NCBI GenBank assembly: GCA_003116975.1 | Contig: BGKB01000082.1 | Location: 132,275-196,274, forward strand | Length of the DNA stretch: 64,000 nt | Source of the DNA: Aurantiochytrium sp. KH105 | Lineage: Eukaryota > Sar > Bigyra > Thraustochytrida > Thraustochytriidae | Reading direction: 5' to 3' | In this document: positions 9,179 through 16,640 of the stretch, one piece after another | How the letters are laid out: each line of letters begins with the position of its first letter | How positions within the stretch are numbered: position 1 is the first letter of the stretch | Position numbers and translations under genes: made by a program | The notes under the pieces: model-generated | What the model was told of the DNA's origin: nothing | Database searches by the model: none | The model's input: the letters and a program-made list of their open reading frames with translations, nothing else

Positions 9179-10588
9179 ATGAGCGTCTCTCACTCGGAAG
9201 AACTCATCGATCCGGAGTACGATGGCGGTGTTCGTCAAGTGAAGAACCCATCGCAAAAGTTCATCAAGCTCTGGGAAAACTGCCAGGATGTTGTACACAT
9301 TGACCTTGTGTATGTTCGTTACATCGCGGCGGTGGACAATATCCAGCAGACATTTGACGTGGCTATCGGTCTGGAAATGTCATGGCTCGCCTCGGAGGAA
9401 GACTGCCAAAGGTACTATGCCAACGCACCAAAGGCGAAGGCCGAGTACGTCCCTGACTTTGTGCCCAACTTTGAGTTTCCCAATGCCAAAGCGGAGAAAC
9501 GCGAAATCCGAGGCCATGCTGACGGAAACAAGTTCAAGATTATCGAAGAAGAAGAAGACGGAAAGCATTACAACTGCATGCGCCCGCTCGTTTACCTTAC
9601 GTGTATGGAGCGCTACGAGCTTCAGAGCTTTCCATTTGATGTTCAGGAGCTCACCGTGACAATGGACACGCCCTTTTACGACATGTCCGTGAAAAGAACA
9701 ATGTATGTCCCTCCGCGCAAAGCCTTTCACGTGGACAGAGATTCATCAAAGTACGCACCCGTCGTCCAAGAGGGCACGCGCAGGGACGGCGAGGTACTCA
9801 TCATGTGCCGCGCATTTAGTGCCATTCCGCAATTTCGTGCACGTCGGGTGATGATGGAGTTCGCTGCACGCTCGAATCCAGGTGAAGAGGATGATGAGAA
9901 GGCATACCAGTACGGGCAGCTCGTCATCCGCTTCCAGCTCGTGCGCCGGTTTGAAGGCTACATCTGGCGCATTGCCCTCCTTAGCGTGCTTCTCGCTGTC
10001 ACGGCACTCACCTGCTTTGCACTCGACATTGATCACTGGGCAGAGCGCCAAAGCTTGCTCATGACCCTCATTCTTGCGAGCGTCGCCTTTCAATATGTTG
10101 TGCAGAGTGAGCTTCCAGCCGTTCCTTATGTGGTCTTGCTCGAGAAGCTTACGATTTCGACATTTGTTTCCAACATCCTCCTACTTTGCCTGACAAGCTT
10201 GCTGAGCTCAGAGGTTCTCATCACGGACGCTGCGACGCGCAGGGACATGGACACTTACCTTGCAGTTGGTTACATAGCCGTCCTTTTCACTTTTGTCGGA
10301 GGTTTCTTCCTCTATGGAATATATCGCAGACACCAGGAGTTGCGCAAGCTTGATATGGGCACAATTGGACTTCGTAAGAAGAACTATGTGGAGAAGGAGG
10401 ACTCATACATCACCATCACGGGGATGGACCTGCTAGACGAGTCCCGTAAACTCGATGTGAAGGGGCAGAACGGCTTTCTCAGCTTTGCGGCCTGCGATAA
10501 GGATCAAAAGAAGCACGACAAAAAGGAGAGCGTTGAAGACATGTCTGACCAAGAAGAAGAAGAAGAAGAAGAAGACTACGAAGCGTGA
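9179..10588 (+). CDS. Pentameric ligand-gated ion channel (Cys-loop superfamily, lacking the loop cysteines)
   Basis: 469 residues. Residues 35-255 follow the beta-rich extracellular ligand-binding domain of pentameric ligand-gated channels, including the diagnostic FPFD of the central loop at 151-154. The two cysteines that flank this loop in animal receptors are absent (a Cys lies two places too early; the distal position is Leu), as in prokaryotic and some protist members. Four membrane helices follow: about 262-282 (M1), 288-310 (M2), 330-350 (M3) and 362-385 (M4), with the M2-M3 link LPAVPYVVLLEKL typical of the family. The M3-M4 loop is only about 10 residues, bacterial style. After M4 comes an 80-residue charged tail ending in poly-Glu, unusual since the family's C-terminus is normally short. 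No signal peptide is visible from this ATG, so an upstream exon may be missing. The ligand is unknown. Confidence 0.87.
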   Translation: MSVSHSEELIDPEYDGGVRQVKNPSQKFIKLWENCQDVVHIDLVYVRYIAAVDNIQQTFDVAIGLEMSWLASEEDCQRYYANAPKAKAEYVPDFVPNFEFPNAKAEKREIRGHADGNKFKIIEEEEDGKHYNCMRPLVYLTCMERYELQSFPFDVQELTVTMDTPFYDMSVKRTMYVPPRKAFHVDRDSSKYAPVVQEGTRRDGEVLIMCRAFSAIPQFRARRVMMEFAARSNPGEEDDEKAYQYGQLVIRFQLVRRFEGYIWRIALLSVLLAVTALTCFALDIDHWAERQSLLMTLILASVAFQYVVQSELPAVPYVVLLEKLTISTFVSNILLLCLTSLLSSEVLITDAATRRDMDTYLAVGYIAVLFTFVGGFFLYGIYRRHQELRKLDMGTIGLRKKNYVEKEDSYITITGMDLLDESRKLDVKGQNGFLSFAACDKDQKKHDKKESVEDMSDQEEEEEEEDYEA

Positions 10589-10760
10589 AAACGTCATCTT
10601 CGGACCCGAGTGTCCTTGCCCTGCACAAAGCTTTCCATCGCAGACCCTTCTTTTCCCTCCCCCCGCTTCCTAGTCCTGGTGCAATCTCGCCAATTCATCC
10701 GAGCAAAGTAACTTTCACATGACACAAATTTTCTAATCGTCTTCCGTCTCTTTTTCGATG

Positions 10761-13178
10761 CTATAAACGCCGTCTCAATTCCGCGGCGGCAGCAAAGCGC
10801 GCGCGCCGAGCCTCAATGGTCGACTCGTCTCCCCTGGACGACTCGTCTTCCCTAGACGACTCGTCTGGGCGAGCATCGTCCACAAGGGAATCGGCCGCAC
10901 AATCCTTTGACGCTGACGAACCATCGTCGCTAACATCTGCATCCTCTGCAGTGTTTTCGGCGGTTACAGGCTCGGCGACTTGCACAGTGCTATTATTTTG
11001 AGCGTCTGGCTCGGCTTCAGCTTCGACTTCGTTGTGTTCGTAATCCACAGTTTCGGAGACAACGGAAAATGCATCCTCGGCACAGACCTCCAAAAGTTCT
11101 TTAATATCCGCACGAGGAATCACATCATGAAGACAAAAGTAGACGCGACAGGTTGGACATTGTCCCTGCCACGAAGGATCTACTTCGTCGTCACGCATGA
11201 CAAGCTCCATGCGCGTCCGATTCCTCGCAAACCACCATTTGATGAGACACGTTTCACACCATGCAGGCTCACACGGGCAGTCGGCGCGTTCCTCGCAAGT
11301 ATCGCACGATTTGCGAATGAGGACATTTGGCGCGTTGCCGCAAGCACCCAAACACTCTTGCGCGAGATTAAACTCATCGCGACGAAAGCTGCGTCCTTGA
11401 AGAGCGCTCTCGCAGAGCATCTCGTTGAAACGGGTATGAAAGTTTGCCTCTCTACGACTCACAACAATCTCTTCCCGTTTGCGCACGCTCTCCACAAAGG
11501 TAGAACGCAAGGTCTCGAACTGACCTCGCGGAAGTGAGACATCGAAAGCATACATTGCTCGTGAGCGTTCAGCACCCACGCCCAAAATCGAGCTCCTGCT
11601 CTCAATGCGCATCGTGACAATCTCCACGAGCTCGCCCTTGATCCAGCGCCCCGACACCTGCAAGTCGGCCACTCGGGCGTCTTCAATGGCCACAACGTCG
11701 AGTCCAAAGTAGGATGTACAAATGAGCCAGTTCGGTGTCACGACTACGATGCGCGCGTTCCATGCGAGCACTAGCGTTGAAGGGTCGAGAATCTCACGGT
11801 CCATCTCGGCAATGATGCCGGCATGCAACGCTTCTGGGCCATGCGCGGCGGCCAGGCGCAGAGCGACAGGATCGAATCCACGAAAAAGGAGTGCCCCCCT
11901 GTACAGCAAGTACGCTGCAGTGGCGCTCAAAGCAGCCGCGCACAAGTAGACGGATGCAGGCGAAAAGGTTTGGTCCACGTAGAATGCGGGTTTCCTGTCC
12001 TTTTGATCCGAACTCCACAGCCACATCGTTGAGCGTTGACGAGCTCCCTTCCCAGCGCTAGCCAACGCAGCCGACGAGAGCTCCTTTGTAGTCTTTTCCA
12101 CGCGACGTACGATGCCACACGGTGACTTGAGCTCGCTGCTGAATCCCGGGAAGGCGCTGTCCTGGGTCCCCGGCACCTTGACCAGCACCTGTGTTGGACC
12201 TCGAGGATCATCGGCGAGATCGACGCTTTGCGCGATAAAATGCGCACGGTGCTCGCGGCCTTTGATCGGACCCGTGCTCCAAGTCGGAGACGCCACCATG
12301 GCGGGAAGCAAAACATATGTCTTGGCGCTTGGTCGATCGCGCATGCTTACATCCAATGGTGCCGGACCCCTCACCACATCCCACAGAAAGGGTCCCATGA
12401 TTGATAACACCAATAACGCATAGAGAAGGCCAAAAATATAGACGCCGGAAAGTCGTTTGCGCACGAGGTCTCGATGCGCACGAACGAGCCCTAGAGCACG
12501 CGCATTCTCGGCCGCTGTTCTAGGCGGCTCGACGCGAACCTTGTGCAACTCGATGACGCCCTGGAGACATCTAATCCAGCCATTGATGGAAAGTTGCGCA
12601 AAGATTCCGCCGATAGGAGCCCCTCCGAGGTCAAGGGCAAAGTACTGTCCACCAGAGCCTCCATAGGCTGGCGACATGCGACCTCGATTTGTGACGAACT
12701 GGATCTGGTCTAGGTACGCTCCTTGCTGGCCCCGAACTTCGACGATGTATTCGTCATCTTCGAGCTCAAAAGGAGGGAATTCCGTGCCGCCAGTTCCGCC
12801 AAAGGTGACGCCCTCTGGCACATCCGAATATACAAAAGTGACACCATCAACGAGAGCTCCAGCACGCACAATCACGCTTGTCACCCTGCGCTGACTAGCG
12901 CGTTGCGCGTCATCTTCGACCTCCTCTTCGCCGCGCGTGGCACCCTCGATCTGCCCATCGCGCTCGCTATTCTGCCGCGCGCCCGCAAAAGGCACATGCG
13001 AAGGCGGCACCGAGCGCGAGGACCAGCGGTGTTGCAGCGCAGCGATGTAGCCTGAGAGGTAGAACATGACCAGACTCACGCCCACAAAGAGCATTGTGGC
13101 CTGCTGCACGAGGTCGAGACGGTCGTCCAGCGTCAACACCTCGTCGAGATCTTGACGCCCCATCATCCCCTCGGGCAT
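10761..13178 (-). CDS. Jacalin-type lectin fused to a TMEM129-like ER E3 ubiquitin ligase
   Basis: 805 residues, intronless. Membrane helices are predicted at about 26-48, 243-268 and 408-432. Between the first two, residues 99-214 read as a jacalin-related beta-prism lectin: VIVRAGALVDGVTF, GGTGG, LEDDEYIVEVRGQQGAYLDQIQF and YGGSGGQYF are the family's conserved strands. The C-terminal half follows TMEM129, an ER-resident ubiquitin ligase of ER-associated degradation, with its atypical RING: Cys609, Cys613, Cys625, Cys628, Cys634, Cys636, WCETC (641/644), then CPTC (674/677) and FCLHD (682-685). The last 100 residues are acidic and disordered, with repeated DESSR units. A lectin facing the ER lumen could bind glycans on misfolded proteins while the RING ubiquitinates them in the cytosol; this is inference. 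TMEM129 itself lacks a lectin. The start is the first Met; Met5 and Met6 are alternatives. Confidence 0.85.
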   Translation of the reverse strand: MPEGMMGRQDLDEVLTLDDRLDLVQQATMLFVGVSLVMFYLSGYIAALQHRWSSRSVPPSHVPFAGARQNSERDGQIEGATRGEEEVEDDAQRASQRRVTSVIVRAGALVDGVTFVYSDVPEGVTFGGTGGTEFPPFELEDDEYIVEVRGQQGAYLDQIQFVTNRGRMSPAYGGSGGQYFALDLGGAPIGGIFAQLSINGWIRCLQGVIELHKVRVEPPRTAAENARALGLVRAHRDLVRKRLSGVYIFGLLYALLVLSIMGPFLWDVVRGPAPLDVSMRDRPSAKTYVLLPAMVASPTWSTGPIKGREHRAHFIAQSVDLADDPRGPTQVLVKVPGTQDSAFPGFSSELKSPCGIVRRVEKTTKELSSAALASAGKGARQRSTMWLWSSDQKDRKPAFYVDQTFSPASVYLCAAALSATAAYLLYRGALLFRGFDPVALRLAAAHGPEALHAGIIAEMDREILDPSTLVLAWNARIVVVTPNWLICTSYFGLDVVAIEDARVADLQVSGRWIKGELVEIVTMRIESRSSILGVGAERSRAMYAFDVSLPRGQFETLRSTFVESVRKREEIVVSRREANFHTRFNEMLCESALQGRSFRRDEFNLAQECLGACGNAPNVLIRKSCDTCEERADCPCEPAWCETCLIKWWFARNRTRMELVMRDDEVDPSWQGQCPTCRVYFCLHDVIPRADIKELLEVCAEDAFSVVSETVDYEHNEVEAEAEPDAQNNSTVQVAEPVTAENTAEDADVSDDGSSASKDCAADSLVDDARPDESSREDESSRGDESTIEARRARFAAAAELRRRL

Positions 13179-13937
13179 CAGATACCGTCCTCTCCCGTCC
13201 TCGTCGTACTATTCCGCCCGTGACAATCAATCGCGATTCTGGCTGCTGCAGAGCGCTTCTGCAGCTGCAAATTCCCTCTCCCGCGCCTGGCTCCGGCGGC
13301 GCGGGACAGAGCCCGCGTGTGTCACAACACTGCGTTTCCTCTCCGCAGGCTCGTACGCGGCCTCCTCGAGCGACTTCTGCAGGACCCGAGACCTTCCTGC
13401 GCGCCTGCTTCAGAGCGCCTTCCTCTGCGCGGCAGCGAGCCGCGCGGGCGGGCGCGCGAGCTGACGAGCGCGCGCGAAGGCTCGCGCCGCCGGCGGAGCT
13501 TGGCCCTCCGGAGCGGCCGCGTGCGTCCGCGCGCACGCGGGCGTCGCGGCGGCGTCAGGGTCGCGAGGATCGGGCTTTGCTTTGCGGAAAAGGAGGGGAA
13601 TCATCGCGCCGCGCAAGCGGGCTATGCGCGCCGCGCAAGTGGGCTATGCGCGCCGCGCAAGTGCGCAATGGCGCCTTTACCCACTTGCGCCGCGGCGGTG
13701 GGACGCGCGCGCGGCAAGATATGGCAAGTGGGCTATGCGCCCGGCGCAAGTGAAGAATCCGCAGAGAGGCGAGTCTGCGACGTGCCGGGCGGGCGGGGAG
13801 CGAACGAGGGGAGCGAGAAATGGGGTTTAGGGAGGCGGCAAGTAGGAAAAGGGGCGCCGGAAGTGAAGAATGGCGGCAAAGTGGAAATTGGGCGCGGCAA
13901 CGATGAAAAGAAGAGCAAAAAACGAATCCCGAGCGCG
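13179..13937. promoter_or_regulatory. Divergent intergenic region before the cyclophilin gene
   Basis: GC-rich leader region between divergent genes. Open frames run through it in several phases but have low-complexity Arg/Ala/Ser content. It includes the 22-base tandem repeat at 13605-13670 and related GCGCAAGTG units on both strands to about 13752. Confidence 0.5.
13605..13670. repeat. Three 22-base tandem units, core CGCGCCGCGCAAGTGGGCTA
   Basis: Units start at 13605, 13627 and 13649; the first two differ at one base and the third has diverged at its end. Related pieces occur inverted at about 13679 and direct at about 13726 and 13742. All lie upstream of the cyclophilin ATG. Confidence 0.85.
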
Positions 13938-14822
13938 ATGAGGTCGGGACGAAGAAGAAGCCCCTCGCGCGTGGCGATCGCGGCGGTCCTCTTCGCGGCG
14001 GCGATAGCAGCAGCAGCATCGCTGGTGACGCTGGCAAACGCTGATGGAAGCGTGCGTGGACCTGTGCAGGAACGCGAACCGGTCGTCCTCGAACACGAGC
14101 CGCACGTGGTCGTGGAGTGCGAGCTGCGTCGCAAGGGCGTCTTCAAGGTGGTCGTCGTCCCGTCGTGGGCGCCCGTGGGTGCAGAGAGGTTTCTGAATCT
14201 CGTCGACGAGGGATTCTTCGATGGAGCGCCCTTGTTCCGTGCCGTGCGCGGCTTTCTCGTGCAGTTTGGCCTCTCGAGTGATCCCGAAGCCAACAACCGC
14301 TGGGGACACCTGACGCTTCCGGACGATCCAAAGCAAGGCGTCAGGATACGTCGCGGTACGCTCGCCTTTGCAGGCAGCGGCAAGAACTCCCGTGCGACCC
14401 AGATGTTCATTGCGCTCACCGACAAGGCTTGGCCGCGTCTGGGAAGCGAGCCATGGGAGACTCCCTTTGCCTATGTGCCTGCAGAGGATTATCAGGCCGT
14501 TGTGTCACTGCTCAACACCGAATACGGCGACATCAAACCCTTTAACAAGCAAGGTGTGGACCCGGGCAAAATCTGGCGACATGGCATGTCATACCTTGAG
14601 GATGGCTTTCCTAATCTCGACTATCTCGCTTATTGCAGACGTCTTCCAAAACACCATCTTGGCTTTGCCGATTCGATCATGCAAGCGCAAGAAGACTTTG
14701 CCAACGCTGCTCCTGACGACGCGAGCACACGACTCCTATACGTGCTCGCCATTCTGCTCGCCATCATGACCTGCTATATGTGTGTCTCGCTGGTTTATCG
14801 GCCTGCAGTCAAGCGCGCCTAG
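13938..14822 (+). CDS. Membrane-anchored secretory-pathway cyclophilin-like protein
   Basis: 294 residues from the chosen ATG. Residues 12-35 are a hydrophobic signal or anchor segment (VAIAAVLFAAAIAAAASLV). Residues 60-250 follow the cyclophilin fold of peptidyl-prolyl isomerases: APVGAERFLNLVDEGFFDG, then LFRAVRGFLVQFG and FAGSGKNSRATQMFIAL, equivalent to the family's FHRVI..F..Q.GD and ANAGPNTNGSQFFI. Several catalytic positions are changed (the usual GD, MAN and the cyclosporin-binding Trp), so activity may be weak or absent. A second hydrophobic helix near the C-terminus (LLYVLAILLAIMTCYMCVSL) would anchor it with a short cytosolic tail. The frame stays open 207 codons further upstream, but that part is GC-rich repeat-like sequence; this ATG gives a clean signal segment. 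It is divergent from the lectin-ligase gene, which may also act in the ER. Confidence 0.85.
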   Translation: MRSGRRRSPSRVAIAAVLFAAAIAAAASLVTLANADGSVRGPVQEREPVVLEHEPHVVVECELRRKGVFKVVVVPSWAPVGAERFLNLVDEGFFDGAPLFRAVRGFLVQFGLSSDPEANNRWGHLTLPDDPKQGVRIRRGTLAFAGSGKNSRATQMFIALTDKAWPRLGSEPWETPFAYVPAEDYQAVVSLLNTEYGDIKPFNKQGVDPGKIWRHGMSYLEDGFPNLDYLAYCRRLPKHHLGFADSIMQAQEDFANAAPDDASTRLLYVLAILLAIMTCYMCVSLVYRPAVKRA

Positions 14823-15016
14823 CGTCTTTTCGCCGAGCTCTCAGCTACACACGGATTTGCTTCGAAATTTTGTAATGTTCATGAACGCTATTATGTTTTT
14901 GATGAAAAAGGATTTGCTCGCGATTCGATTGATTGACGTAAAATAAAAGACTTAGGAGAAAAAGTCCGCGCGTTTTCGAAGGTCCTCTCTGATAGCATCA
15001 GTCTGAGTACTCGCTC
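14823..15016. other. 3' flank of the cyclophilin gene
   Basis: A/T-rich 3' untranslated-type sequence leading into a tandem duplication. No gene seen. Confidence 0.4.
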
Positions 15017-15423
15017 TTCTACATGCATGAACTTTACTCCACGAGCCATTGCATTGTTAATGCGCCGCCTTCTAAATGTCATCATGCACGCCTTGTCTTG
15101 CTTGTCTTCGTCATTGCTGGCCATGGCACAACCAAGCACCCTTGCACGTATGGGGTGAGAAATCGAAGTGCAAGGCTCTCACCAAATGTATTCCAGACAA
15201 TGATACCCAGCGCTCTTCCACATGCACGAAGTCTACTCCACGGACAACCGGAATATTGATGTACCGCCTCGTAATGCTCATCATGCACGCCTTGTCTTGG
15301 TGTCTTCTTCATTGCCATGAGAAGCTGGCAATGGCACAGCCAGCAATCCTTGCACGTATGGGGTGAGAAATCGAAGTGCAAGGCCTACACAAATTATCCC
15401 CCAGGCGATCATCCCCAGCGCCC
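15017..15423. repeat. Tandem duplication covering the 3' end of the minus-strand gene at 15281
   Basis: Copy A (about 15017-15215) and copy B (about 15216-15423) share, in order, CTTC-ACATGCA, TACTCCACG, CATCATGCACGCCTTGTCTT, CTTGCACGTATGGGGTGAGA and CCCAGCGC. They are offset by 199 bases at the left and 208 further right, so small indels have accumulated. Copy B contains the real 3' end of the gene; copy A is the spare. Confidence 0.9.
15082..15219 (-). pseudogene. Duplicated 3'-terminal fragment of the 15281-15958 gene
   Basis: Read on the minus strand this encodes GRALGI, then LALRFLTPYVQG, and ends TKTSKTRRA followed by a stop, closely matching the last 45 residues of the neighbouring gene (GRALGM, LALRFLTPYVQG, DTKTRRA). 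It has no start of its own and lies just downstream of the intact gene's stop. It is a host gene fragment made by local tandem duplication. It could still serve as 3' untranslated sequence or, by read-through or splicing, an alternative tail. Confidence 0.75.
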
Positions 15424-15958
15424 TGCCAGGAATAACGCCCGCATAGAGCGGATCAAGCGCAATATTGAAGGTCACCACATCATCTCGTGTGGCGCCCGGG
15501 GCCAGTATGCCCTCTGCCTCGACACGAACAGTCAAGACGGGACTATGCAAGACAGTTGCATCGCTTTCGCCAGAGATCACGCGGCCTTGGTCATCGGTAT
15601 GCACATGGAAGCGCTCCGTGTTTAACCGTCGGCGGCGCAGCTCATCTCTGGGCCCAGGATCACGTTGTGCGTCTCCCAAACTAGTTTCTTTCCCTGACGC
15701 CGCGTCGTGCAGAGAAAAGAAAAATCCCGCCGGCGTCGTCGATAAGTACGAGACCCGGGCCTCGTACTTGGCCGACCTTGCCAGCGGCGTCGCGAGCGCA
15801 AAGTGCGTCTCCCCTCCAAGGCGACACGCTGCGCCTACGATCTCCTCGCCCTCCCGGAGAAGCTTGCCTCGGTCGGTCTCGCCCGCCGCCACGAGCCCGA
15901 GGGCGACCGCGGCGAGAACCGCGAGCGCAGCCACGCCCTGCCTGCGACGCGTCGCCAT
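15281..15958 (-). CDS. Small type I membrane protein of unknown function
   Basis: 225 residues from the chosen ATG at 15958. Residues 2-25 form a signal peptide (Arg-rich start, then VAALAVLAAVALGLVAAG). The lumenal part of about 160 residues looks beta-rich (FALATPLARSAKYEARVSYL, GFFFSLHD) with a basic RRRR site. A membrane helix follows near residue 190 (ALGMIAWGIICVGLALRFL), then a short basic cytosolic tail ending KTRRA. I do not recognise the family; small lumenal beta-domain membrane proteins of the ER or Golgi have this layout. A Met 22 codons upstream is possible, but the chosen start places the Arg-rich segment directly before the hydrophobic core. The 3' end is tandemly duplicated downstream. 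Confidence 0.75.
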   Translation of the reverse strand: MATRRRQGVAALAVLAAVALGLVAAGETDRGKLLREGEEIVGAACRLGGETHFALATPLARSAKYEARVSYLSTTPAGFFFSLHDAASGKETSLGDAQRDPGPRDELRRRRLNTERFHVHTDDQGRVISGESDATVLHSPVLTVRVEAEGILAPGATRDDVVTFNIALDPLYAGVIPGRALGMIAWGIICVGLALRFLTPYVQGLLAVPLPASHGNEEDTKTRRA

Positions 15959-16202
15959 GCTTCGCTCGGTCTTGGCGCTCTGGGTCGCGACGCGCACGAG
16001 CTCCCCAAGAAAAAAGACCCACAAGCGACGCCCTCAAGAGCCAAGACAAGAGCGGAAAGCACAAGCACAAGCACAACGGGTGATCACATTATGGGTGTTC
16101 ATGCCCTTTGTGAGTCTGGCGCATTCTAGAGCGACGTGAACGTTGTTGCCGACGTGCTCCCGTGCTCCCCGCAAGCCTGTGCTCGAGGTTAGTGAATCCC
16201 AC

Positions 16203-16247
16203 ATCCCATCCCATCCCAGCCCATCCCATCCCATCCCATCCCATCCT
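16203..16247. repeat. (ATCCC)n pentanucleotide array
   Basis: Nine near-perfect CATCC/ATCCC units with one variant (AGCCC), in the leader region about 400 bases before the ATG at 16641. Confidence 0.9.
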
Positions 16248-16462
16248 TTCCACGCTTCGCCGTGCGAGATGTGGCATGCAACAACCAACATCCGGGGCCG
16301 CGTCCCCGCCAGAAAAAAACCCTCGTCTTCGTCTTCGTCCTCGTCGCCATCGAAGTCTTCCTCGTCGCGGCTAAAGACGCATGTTCGTTCCTCCAGGATC
16401 TCCTCGCAATCGCCGCCTCTCCGGGTCTCCTTTCTATCCGACGATGATGGTCCCGCGAGCGA

Positions 16463-16500
16463 GCAAGCAAAGCAAAGCAAAGCAAAGCAACGCAAAGCAA
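16463..16500. repeat. (AGCAA)n pentanucleotide array
   Basis: Six to seven AGCAA units with one variant, about 140 bases before the ATG at 16641. This is the same coding-strand pentamer as in the TyrRS leader. Confidence 0.9.
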
Positions 16501-16640
16501 GACCCCAACCGCGAGGCCACGCGCGGCGCGAGGGCTCGGCCAGCAGCCGCGGCGCGCGAGTCTGGCGCGGCCTGGGCTGGGCTGGGCTGGGCGGCGCGGC
16601 GTGCGCGGCGCGGCGTGCGAGGCGCGTCTGGCGAGGCGAG

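Larger units (their letters stand above)
15959..16640. promoter_or_regulatory. Divergent intergenic region with pentanucleotide arrays
   Basis: Lies between a minus-strand gene and the GT47-sulfotransferase gene. It holds (ATCCC)n, a CGTCTT-rich run around 16320-16350 and (AGCAA)n. The frame upstream of 16641 is open but is made of these repeats, so it is treated as 5' leader. Confidence 0.5.

Noticed and set aside
13605-13760. Repeated 22-base units considered as a CRISPR-like array
   Set aside because: Units are contiguous with no unique spacers, and the genome is eukaryotic.
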